Under the pieces are notes generated by a model. The model saw only the letters and a list, made by a program, of their open reading frames with translations. It was not told where the DNA came from and searched no databases. Source: Candidatus Nitrosocosmicus sp. (GTDB lineage Archaea; Thermoproteota; Nitrososphaeria; Nitrososphaerales; Nitrososphaeraceae). From it: 12,005 nucleotides of DNA. The position numbers and the translations under genes were made by a program. Where the stretch lies: positions 1 through 12,005 of the forward strand of contig JAKDMR010000036.1 in NCBI GenBank assembly GCA_030452275.1, read 5' to 3'. Each line of letters opens with the position of its first letter. Position 1 is the stretch's first letter. Shown piece after piece: positions 6,821-12,005 of the stretch.

Positions 6821-7767
6821 TGTATCAACTCATCTAATATATCGATATTCATACTAGTATTATTCCATTCTTTTGTTATTTCTTTTGCTCCTTTTGAAAT
6901 TAATACTTCAGCTACTATTTGACCCAATTTTTGTGGATAAGCCGCATCATATTGTTTCTTTACTTTGATAGATTTTCTTCCGTCTAACGAATAAATTACG
7001 GCTAAAAGGGTCATTAATTTATCCTTATTTTTTAATGTGGCTAACGCTCCCATTGGAACTGTGCAACCAGCTCCAATGCTTTCGCTAAGAGATCTTTCGG
7101 CCTGGATTTCCTTCTGTGAATTCTTGTGCTCAATTCGCTTTAGCATTTTTAAGAGTTCTTTGTCATCTTTTCTACAAACAATTGCTAAGGCTCCTTGACC
7201 AGGGACCGGTGTAAAGCTCTGAATACTTAGTCTTTGTGTGATCTGATTTTTTATACCTAGTCTCTCAATTCCTGCTTCTGCTAAGATAACCCCAGAGTAA
7301 TGATTTTCTTTTGCTTTGTCTATTCTTGTTTCTATATTACCTCTTATTGATTTTACCCTTAATTTTGGATACTTGGTTCTAATTTGGATGGCTCTTCTAA
7401 TACTACTTGTTCCTATTATAGAACCTGTTTCTAGTTGATGAAGCTTATTTTTATTTACACTGTTTATGAAAACATCGTTAGGTTTTTCTCTTTTGGGAAT
7501 ACATGCAATTGCTAACTTTTCCGATATGCCTGCGTGAAGATCTTTAAGACTATGTACTGCAAAATCAGCTTTATACTGAAGTAATCTTTCATTCACTTCT
7601 TTTTCAAATACTCCAGTTTGATTGATTACATAAAATGGTCTCTTATCTCTATCACCTTTCGTAGTAACTTTGTCCATTCTAATGTTTAGGTTTGGGTCAA
7701 TTTCTCTCAAAGATGAAGTAACTAAGCTAGTTTGATAAGTGGCTAATTTGCTGGCCCTCGTGGCCAC
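6817..7767 (-). CDS. hemC: Porphobilinogen deaminase (hydroxymethylbilane synthase)
   Basis: HemC joins four porphobilinogen units into hydroxymethylbilane on a covalently bound dipyrromethane cofactor. The 316-aa protein shows ATRASKLATYQ at the N-terminus, VHSLKD with catalytic Asp76 (71-76), GTSSIRR (119-125) and IRGN (141-144) for substrate carboxylates, FTPVPGQGALAI (185-196), and GAGCTVPMG (232-240) with Cys235, the cofactor attachment site. The GTG start (7765-7767) is backed by AAGGA seven bases upstream, but it begins right at ATR and loses most of the first beta strand usual in HemC. The frame upstream reads K-I-I-K-E-I-V before a stop and has no ATG, GTG or TTG, so a non-standard ATT or ATA start is possible. 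It lies 10 bp after hemL and overlaps the SUMT gene by 4 bp. Confidence 0.94.
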   Translation of the reverse strand: MATRASKLATYQTSLVTSSLREIDPNLNIRMDKVTTKGDRDKRPFYVINQTGVFEKEVNERLLQYKADFAVHSLKDLHAGISEKLAIACIPKREKPNDVFINSVNKNKLHQLETGSIIGTSSIRRAIQIRTKYPKLRVKSIRGNIETRIDKAKENHYSGVILAEAGIERLGIKNQITQRLSIQSFTPVPGQGALAIVCRKDDKELLKMLKRIEHKNSQKEIQAERSLSESIGAGCTVPMGALATLKNKDKLMTLLAVIYSLDGRKSIKVKKQYDAAYPQKLGQIVAEVLISKGAKEITKEWNNTSMNIDILDELIQ

Positions 7768-7774
7768 AACTATT

Positions 7775-7779
7775 TCCTT
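7775..7779 (-). promoter_or_regulatory. Shine-Dalgarno-like site of hemC
   Basis: AAGGA on the - strand lies 7 nt before the GTG at 7767 and overlaps the hemL stop codon. It complements the anti-Shine-Dalgarno end of 16S rRNA and is the main argument for the GTG start, as expected for an internal operon gene. Confidence 0.5.
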
Positions 7780-9076
7780 AATAATTTTTCACCTTGGACA
7801 ATGCCGTTTCATAAGCATCTAAAGTTTTTTCAAGATCTTCCTCGTTATGTAGATTTGAAATAAAACAGGTTTCAAATGGGGATGGTGGGATAAATACACC
7901 TTTTGCGAGTAATATTCTAAACATATCCATAAATAACTTTGTATTTGATGATTTTACTGAATAATGGTCTCTTATTATTTTATCAGAAAAAAACAATTGA
8001 AACATGGAGCCAATAGAATTTACAGTAGCGTCAATTTTCTTGTCTTGTACCATATTTCTTACTGCTTCAACTAATTTGTCACAAGTTCTGGCTACTTTGG
8101 GATAGATGGTATTTTTTTCGACAATTAAGATCTCTAAAGTTTTCAGGGCCGCTGTTACTGAAATTGGATTACCAGCAAATGTGCTTGCTTGATATACCGG
8201 CCCGCTGGGAGCTAATCTCAACAATATTTCTCTACTACCTGCGAGAATAGAAATGGGATATCCATTTCCCAAAGTTTTGGCAAATGTAGCAATATCTGGT
8301 TTTATGCCAAAGAATTCGCTTGCCCCGCCCAAAGCTAATCTAAATCCTGTTACTACTTCGTCAAATATCAAAACAATGTTGTTTTGTTTAGTTAGGTTTC
8401 GAATACTATTAAGATAATCTTTTTCAGGAAGGATGAGGCCGGTATTAGCCATTACGGGTTCAACTATTATACAAGCTATATCATTGTGATTCTGTTCATT
8501 ATCTACCACCGATCGCAGTGACTCAATATCATTATAAGGAACGGTGATAGTTTTTGAGGCACTCCCTGATAATATACCATCAGAATATTCTTGTTCGGCT
8601 GCCCCTGAACCAGCTTTATTTAGGACATAATCATAAGCGCCATGATACCCTCCATCGAATTTTATTATCTTTGTTTTTCTTGTAAATGCTCTTGCTAAGC
8701 GAATAGAATGCATCGTTGCCTCTGCTCCGGTATTCATAATTCTTACCATTTCGGCACATGGAATTATTTTGGAACAAATTTCCGCTAACTGAGTTTCCTT
8801 TTCTGTAGGGGCGCAAAACAAATTTCCTTTGTCTATCTGACTCTTTATTTCAGAACCTATTTGTTGATTACCGTGTCCTAGAAAAACTGATCCGTAACCT
8901 AAGCAATAATCGATCAACACATTACCATCATTGGTATATAGCCTACTCGCATTCGCAGATTCAACAAAAAATGGGTACGGTTGAAAATATCTGACTGGAC
9001 TATTAACCCCTCCTGGAATCACCTTAGAGGCTTTTTCAAATAGAATACGTGATTTGTCAAATGTTATGTCCGTCAT
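7778..9076 (-). CDS. hemL: Glutamate-1-semialdehyde 2,1-aminomutase
   Basis: HemL is a PLP enzyme of the class-III aminotransferase fold that converts glutamate-1-semialdehyde to 5-aminolevulinate in the C5 route. Its 432 aa match the family length. PGGVNSPVR (21-29) is the family signature near the N-terminus. Other motifs are NTGAEATMHSIRLAR (115-129) for PLP-phosphate binding, DGGYHGAYD (141-149), DEVVTGFR (239-246) with the Asp that contacts the PLP ring nitrogen, FAKTLGNGYP (265-274) with the likely Schiff-base Lys267, and ASTFAGNP (297-304). The glycine-rich stretch after the lysine is TLGNGYP where bacterial enzymes often have IIGGGLP. It is the first gene of the operon, with ATG at 9074-9076 about 26 nt after a TATA box. 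No hemA or hemB lies upstream, so its substrate is made by an enzyme encoded elsewhere. Confidence 0.94.
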   Translation of the reverse strand: MTDITFDKSRILFEKASKVIPGGVNSPVRYFQPYPFFVESANASRLYTNDGNVLIDYCLGYGSVFLGHGNQQIGSEIKSQIDKGNLFCAPTEKETQLAEICSKIIPCAEMVRIMNTGAEATMHSIRLARAFTRKTKIIKFDGGYHGAYDYVLNKAGSGAAEQEYSDGILSGSASKTITVPYNDIESLRSVVDNEQNHNDIACIIVEPVMANTGLILPEKDYLNSIRNLTKQNNIVLIFDEVVTGFRLALGGASEFFGIKPDIATFAKTLGNGYPISILAGSREILLRLAPSGPVYQASTFAGNPISVTAALKTLEILIVEKNTIYPKVARTCDKLVEAVRNMVQDKKIDATVNSIGSMFQLFFSDKIIRDHYSVKSSNTKLFMDMFRILLAKGVFIPPSPFETCFISNLHNEEDLEKTLDAYETALSKVKNY

Positions 9077-9097
9077 GAGGTATAATGATGTTTGTTG

Positions 9098-9105
9098 GTT
9101 ATATG
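9098..9105 (-). promoter_or_regulatory. TATA box of the hemL operon, leaderless
   Basis: CATATAAC on the - strand is centred 25-26 nt before the hemL ATG, so transcription should start at or beside the start codon. The 54-aa membrane-protein gene has the near-identical element CATATAAG at the same distance. Confidence 0.6.
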
Positions 9106-9142
9106 TTCTAGATATACATTATCTAAACATAATTAATTATCA

Positions 9143-9155
9143 AGACCATTGGTCT
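9143..9155. promoter_or_regulatory. AGACCA-T-TGGTCT palindrome upstream of hemL
   Basis: A perfect 6-1-6 inverted repeat lies 67-79 bp upstream of the hemL ATG and 37 bp beyond its TATA box, next to a 12-bp self-complementary stretch ATAATTAATTAT (9129-9140). Its position suits an activator or distal operator of the tetrapyrrole operon. It is not close to the end of the 60-aa gene (9465), so it is unlikely to be that gene's terminator. Regulator unknown. Confidence 0.4.
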
Positions 9156-9269
9156 AAAAATAACTAACTTTCGATCATCTCTTTAATTGGAGTTTTGAAT
9201 GATTCGTTGATTGTTTCGACCTTTTGAATAGATACAAACTTACATGCATTTACGTTCTTTAGCTTCTAT

Positions 9270-9297
9270 TCAGAAGATCGAAATCAGAAGATCGAAA
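9270..9297. repeat. Perfect 14-bp tandem duplication
   Basis: TCAGAAGATCGAAA occurs twice head to tail (9270-9283 and 9284-9297) in non-coding DNA. It may be a replication-slippage product or a doubled protein-binding site. No third copy was noticed in the window. Confidence 0.85.
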
Positions 9298-9454
9298 TGG
9301 ATTCTGTTTTCCCTTAGACTTACATTTGTTTGAAGTCAGATCCATCAGAAAAGGATTAGGTAGCCAACCAGCCTATCTACCATTTCCTCTTCATCAACAA
9401 AAAATGGGTAATTTATAAATACTAAATCTTGATCTGCTTGGTTAAAATATGTAG

Positions 9455-9460
9455 AAAAAA
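9455..9460 (-). terminator. T-tract terminator of the 60-aa membrane-protein gene
   Basis: The - strand reads TCTA then TTTTTT directly after the TAG stop (9465-9467). A T-run this close to the stop is typical of compact archaeal termination and supports the - strand as the coding strand here. Confidence 0.45.
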
Positions 9461-9464
9461 TAGA

Positions 9465-9647
9465 CTATAACGGAAGTATGAGCAACTCTGCCCTTACTAC
9501 TGCCAATATTATTAATATTATTCCAATTATTGCAAGAATAATTCCTGCTGTCCTCGCTATGGTATTTGCACCAGGAGGTAACATGCTTGAAATCAAATAC
9601 AATATCACACCAATTATGGTAATTATGATCCCAGTAACCAGACTCAC
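9465..9647 (-). CDS. Small two-helix membrane protein of unknown function
   Basis: This 60-aa, very hydrophobic protein has two predicted transmembrane helices, about residues 3-23 (LVTGIIITIIGVILYLISSML) split here as LVTGIIITII then GVILYLISSML, and 33-51 (TAGIILAIIGIILIILAVV). A short PPGANTIAR loop joins them. Both helices have G-x-x-x-x-x-G spacing that could support close packing. The start is GTG at 9645-9647, with an in-frame stop seven codons further up. A TTTTATAAA element sits about 20 nt before the start, a little close for a leaderless promoter, and a T6 tract follows the stop. The opposite strand also has a 60-codon hydrophobic frame (9478-9660). The - strand is preferred for its regular helices and flanking signals. 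Small double-helix proteins of this type are common in thaumarchaea; function unknown. Confidence 0.65.
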   Translation of the reverse strand: MSLVTGIIITIIGVILYLISSMLPPGANTIARTAGIILAIIGIILIILAVVRAELLILPL

Positions 9648-9895
9648 ATCATATTTGTAACTTTATAAAATATTATTGTTTAGTGACAGTCTTTTAGTAG
9701 ATTCTAGTAATGCTCTCCCAAAACACTCATTCTACTGCTGTACTGATTTTATGAATTGCAGCGACACCCATACTTTGACCTGCATTGTAATTTAATCATG
9801 ATTTTGGTTTTCTGAAACATCTAATTCCTAAATCTAAATAATTTACACTTTATAGAATGAACTAAATGTATTCTTGAATCATCTACAACATGAAT

Positions 9896-10060
9896 CTAAA
9901 AACTAGCAGTTTGCTTCCTGATTTTGGTTTTTTTTCCAAATTTTCTCGCCTTCTCTAGAATCCGGTAATAGGTCATTGTCTGATTAAAAACTAATGAAAT
10001 TATGAATATAGTTGCGAGTATTACAGCAAGCATAAAGGTTAATTGCTGCAAAAAACTCAT
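9896..10060 (-). CDS. Small single-helix membrane protein with basic tail
   Basis: The preferred start is ATG at 10058-10060, giving 54 aa: a short N-terminus (MSFLQQL), one predicted transmembrane helix at about residues 8-30 (FMLAVILATIFIISLVF) and a strongly basic C-terminal tail (ILEKARKFGKKTKIRKQ). By the positive-inside rule the tail should be cytoplasmic. The frame stays open to another ATG at 10099, adding 13 residues, but the TATA box CATATAAG (10083-10090) lies about 26 nt before the 10060 start and would fall inside the longer version, so the short form is favoured. No homologue is recognised. It stands alone on its strand, 248 bp upstream of the other small membrane-protein gene, and its partners are unknown. 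Confidence 0.6.
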   Translation of the reverse strand: MSFLQQLTFMLAVILATIFIISLVFNQTMTYYRILEKARKFGKKTKIRKQTASF

Positions 10061-10082
10061 ATCTATTATAAAAAGTCGTACA

Positions 10083-10090
10083 CTTATATG
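10083..10090 (-). promoter_or_regulatory. TATA box of the 54-aa membrane-protein gene, leaderless
   Basis: CATATAAG on the - strand is centred 26 nt before the ATG at 10060. It has the same core and spacing as the hemL promoter, which decides the start choice for this gene. Confidence 0.5.
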
Positions 10091-10301
10091 TCTAATCATT
10101 CACCATCCTATTTTTTAGCCGGGGATCAAACATTAGGTCGTAAGATTCTCTTAATTAATAAATCTCTTGTCGGGGATTGAGATTGCTATGTATATCCATG
10201 AGTTATGTGTATTTTGAGATCCAAACTACTTTGTATGAAATGGCATAATAAATCCTCTAGAAAAACTTCAAATCTTATAGGTTATTCTGTGTTAAGAAAT
10301 T

Positions 10302-10310
10302 CATAAAAGA
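10302..10310 (+). promoter_or_regulatory. TATA-like box of the 190-aa exported-protein gene
   Basis: CATAAAAGA is centred about 33 nt before the ATG at 10339, so the leader would be about 7 nt. The match and spacing are weaker than at the other promoters in this window. Confidence 0.35.
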
Positions 10311-10338
10311 TAATAATGGCAAATGTGCACATTATTTA

Positions 10339-10911
10339 ATGCAGAATCTTAAAACATTATTATTTGCTGCTTTATTGATATCTGGTTTAGCATCTTTAGC
10401 CTCCATTTCAAATTCTGTAATGGCTATTCCCCCGACATATTTAGATGCTGAATATGTATTTGGTCCCCTTTCAGGGTTATCAGAAAATGAAACAGGAGCA
10501 ATAGATTGGATAATTGTTGGAAACTGGAGATCGAGTTTAACTAATGATACTACTGTTCAAAATAACCAATCTTCAAATGTATTTAACGCTGCAATTGAAA
10601 TGATCAGACCTGATGGTACTGCTAGACATACTCATACTCTTACTGATTTTACTATTCTAAATATATCTAATCCTGATGGCAACTCTACATTATACAATGG
10701 AACTTCTACGGTAAGCTTGCAGGAAGGTCCTGCTTTAGACATTCCCACATTTATTCTAAAATCTAATGATAATAGTGTATTTACTATAATGATGGATGCT
10801 GATAGTGTTGATAATCATTTTGGAGAGTTACCCATTTATGGTGTTAGTGCCAATCCTGAATTTATGAAACCCGCAGATGCTGTAAGATCATCGAACCTGA
10901 GTGTGCATTAA
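10339..10911 (+). CDS. Exported protein of unknown function with many N-glycosylation sequons
   Basis: The 190-aa protein starts with a clear Sec-type signal peptide: Lys5, a hydrophobic core about 7-23 (LLFAALLISGLASLASI) and a plausible cleavage after SVMA (residue 29). The mature part is Asn/Ser/Thr/Asp-rich and acidic and shows a beta-type alternation. It contains seven N-x-S/T sequons (Asn50, 69, 76, 108, 115, 120, 186), as expected for an archaeal extracytoplasmic glycoprotein. Two histidines in RHTHTL (His97, His99) and His160 in VDNHFGE could form a metal site, but this is speculation. No cysteine is present, nor a second membrane helix or a lipobox. I do not recognise a characterised family. 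A TATA-like CATAAAAGA at 10302-10310 predicts a start a few bases before the ATG. A T-rich terminator follows at 10934-10940. Confidence 0.85.
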   Translation: MQNLKTLLFAALLISGLASLASISNSVMAIPPTYLDAEYVFGPLSGLSENETGAIDWIIVGNWRSSLTNDTTVQNNQSSNVFNAAIEMIRPDGTARHTHTLTDFTILNISNPDGNSTLYNGTSTVSLQEGPALDIPTFILKSNDNSVFTIMMDADSVDNHFGELPIYGVSANPEFMKPADAVRSSNLSVH

Positions 10912-10933
10912 TACTTCTATTTCCTTTTACCTC

Positions 10934-10940
10934 TTTTTTT
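10934..10940 (+). terminator. T-tract terminator of the 190-aa exported-protein gene
   Basis: A T7 run lies in a pyrimidine-rich stretch (CTTCTATTTCCTTTTACCTC before it) 23 nt past the TAA stop. Together with the separate TATA box further on, it argues that the next gene is transcribed on its own. Confidence 0.5.
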
Positions 10941-10953
10941 GCATTTTAAAAAA

Positions 10954-10964
10954 CTATTTAAATA
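10954..10964 (+). promoter_or_regulatory. TATA box of the NHL-repeat gene, leaderless
   Basis: CTATTTAAATA is centred about 27 nt before the ATG at 10986, predicting a leaderless or nearly leaderless transcript independent of the upstream gene. Confidence 0.55.
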
Positions 10965-10985
10965 ATGATTGACTGATATTACGAG

Positions 10986-11945
10986 ATGAAGTTTTCTCTA
11001 TTTGTTATATTAAATACTCTGGCCTTTGGTGTGATGTTATTAACTGCAAACCATTTTTCTGTCTATGCCTTAGAATTTGTACATACAAACATGTGGGGGG
11101 AGAAAGGTGTAGCTCAAGGTCAGTTTAACCAGATAGGTGGTATTGCTGTTGACTCTGAAGATAATATTTATGTAACTGATTTCGCTGGATATACTGCAAA
11201 TATGGTCCAAAAGTTTACTCCAAATGGTACTTTTATTCTCGGCTTTGGTACATTTGGTAATGGTCCACAATATTTTACCAATCCTGGAGGGATGACCGTG
11301 GACTCTAACGATACTTTGTATATAGCTGATTTTGGAAATCCAACATACGCAATTAAGGAATTTACTGCTAACGGTACTTTTATTCGATCATTCGGATCTT
11401 TTGGGATCGGCCCTGGTTTATTTATTAATCCTGGTGGCTTAGGTGTAGATGCGGAGGATAATATTTATGCAACTGATTTTGGCGAAAACAACAATGTTCA
11501 AAAATTTGATAAGAATGGAAATCTTTTGATGAGTTTTGGCTCACCTGGTCTTCAAGACGGTCAATTTAACAATCCTACCGACGTAGAAATTGATTCCTCT
11601 GGAAATATTTTTGTAGCAGATTCTGGTAACGAAAGGGTTCAAAAATTCGATTCTAATGGGAATTTCTTGATGAAGTTTGGTACATTTGGTTCAGGTGAAG
11701 GCCAGTTTAGGACACCAATCGAATTGGCAATTGATGTCTCTGATAATATTTACGTAGCAGATAGCAAAAACAATAGAATCCAGGTTTTTGATAATAACGG
11801 TACATATATCACTCAATTTGGAAATACGGGTGCATTACCTGAAATGATCGAGGATCCAGTAGGAATAGCTTTAGATTCTCAAGGTGTTGTCTACGTCGCT
11901 GATGGAAGAGATACAGATGTACATGTCTTTTATCCAATTCCTTAA
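10986..11945 (+). CDS. Secreted six-bladed NHL-repeat beta-propeller protein
   Basis: The 319-aa protein has a signal peptide (hydrophobic about 4-21, likely cleaved after SVYA, residue 28) and then six NHL repeats. Each has the pattern GQF-x-x-P-x-x-[IVL]-x-[VI]-D-x-x-[DG]-N-[IL]-[YF]-V-x-D, with the D-x-x-x-N-I-Y segments near residues 56-62, 106-112, 155-161, 203-209, 250-256 and 297-303. Six repeats make a full propeller. The first strand after the signal peptide (EFVHTNMWG) probably completes the last blade (VHVFYPIP), the usual velcro closure. Sequons such as NGT at 80, 129 and 271 suggest surface glycosylation. There is no transmembrane anchor, lipobox or enzyme domain. NHL propellers usually bind proteins, glycans or other ligands; the ligand here is unknown. 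It has its own TATA box and a T6 tract right after the stop. Confidence 0.9.
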   Translation: MKFSLFVILNTLAFGVMLLTANHFSVYALEFVHTNMWGEKGVAQGQFNQIGGIAVDSEDNIYVTDFAGYTANMVQKFTPNGTFILGFGTFGNGPQYFTNPGGMTVDSNDTLYIADFGNPTYAIKEFTANGTFIRSFGSFGIGPGLFINPGGLGVDAEDNIYATDFGENNNVQKFDKNGNLLMSFGSPGLQDGQFNNPTDVEIDSSGNIFVADSGNERVQKFDSNGNFLMKFGTFGSGEGQFRTPIELAIDVSDNIYVADSKNNRIQVFDNNGTYITQFGNTGALPEMIEDPVGIALDSQGVVYVADGRDTDVHVFYPIP

Positions 11946-11951
11946 TTTTTT
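11946..11951 (+). terminator. T-tract terminator of the NHL-repeat gene
   Basis: TTTTTT starts at the first base after the TAA stop (11943-11945), followed by more T-rich DNA. It is the typical compact archaeal terminator. Nothing else is visible up to the window end. Confidence 0.45.
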
Positions 11952-12005
11952 CTAACTTTAAATGACATTTTAGTTAATTACAGAATATTTCACTTTAACT
12001 TTAAT

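Larger units (their letters stand above)
9077..9464. other. 388-bp gene-free spacer upstream of hemL
   Basis: Besides the hemL TATA box, the two palindromes (9129-9140 and 9143-9155) and the 14-bp tandem duplication (9270-9297), no convincing gene was found. The longest short frame examined encodes about 24 residues on the - strand (start near 9248), directly after an in-frame stop, and has no recognisable features. No tRNA-like or C/D-box pattern was seen. Confidence 0.6.

Noticed and set aside
9478..9660. + strand 60-codon hydrophobic frame opposite the small two-helix gene
   Set aside because: Its helices are less regular and broken by Pro and charged residues; the - strand frame has a following T-tract. 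Left open as a finding.
9700..9795. Short - strand frame NYNAGQSMGVAAIHKISTAVE between two stops, looking helix-like
   Set aside because: It has 22 codons, a stop directly upstream and no standard upstream start; a gene remnant is possible but cannot be supported.
10110..10130. GATCCCCGGC on the - strand, resembling the 3' end of a tRNA T-arm and acceptor
   Set aside because: No matching 5' acceptor, D-arm or anticodon stem could be built in the neighbouring sequence.

Overview
The window looks like a chromosomal segment of an ammonia-oxidising thaumarchaeon, probably Nitrososphaerales and perhaps close to Nitrosocosmicus. That placement is inference from five things: AT-rich DNA, archaeal TATA boxes about 26 nt upstream of start codons (leaderless transcription), an archaeal-style SufB/SufD pair, a compact hemL-hemC-SUMT-hemD operon, and secreted NHL and Asn-sequon-rich proteins. 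No rRNA, tRNA, CRISPR array, insertion sequence or phage gene was seen.

Left part (1-3106): a small DUF167 gene reads rightwards and ends in a hairpin that overlaps its stop codon. A phosphoglycerate dehydrogenase gene (serA type, without the C-terminal regulatory domain) reads leftwards and converges on it. The 140-bp region between serA and the divergent sufB holds a TATA box for each gene, an AT-rich 8-1-8 palindrome, and a perfect 6-4-6 inverted repeat (GTTAGG-N4-CCTAAC). The repeat uses the half-site letters of DtxR/IdeR-family metalloregulator operators. This is the most interesting regulatory signal in the window because it sits in front of an Fe-S assembly locus.

Centre (1706-5045): sufB, sufD and a Rieske-type [2Fe-2S] protein gene follow each other on the + strand, with 56-bp gaps. 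They form a likely Fe-S cluster assembly unit, but the SufC ATPase gene is not beside them. SufD carries a low-complexity Ser/Pro/Lys/Asn insert.

Right-centre (5115-9076): a tight leftward operon, hemL-hemC-SUMT(cobA)-hemD, has gaps of 10, -4 and 5 bp. It covers glutamate-1-semialdehyde to uroporphyrinogen III and precorrin-2, the branch point to sirohaem, cobalamin and haem. The steps encoded by hemA and hemB are missing here. The operon has its own leaderless promoter and an upstream perfect palindrome.

Right end (9077-12005): an accessory, spacer-rich stretch. It contains two small membrane-protein genes on the - strand (60 aa with two helices, 54 aa with one helix and a basic tail) and two exported-protein genes on the + strand: a 190-aa protein of unknown function with seven N-glycosylation sequons, and a six-repeat NHL beta-propeller. 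A 14-bp tandem duplication lies in the spacer upstream of hemL.

No clearly new multi-gene system is visible. The candidates for novelty are the predicted metal-responsive control of the suf locus, the sufC-less SufBD-Rieske cluster, and the uncharacterised exported and membrane proteins at the right end.
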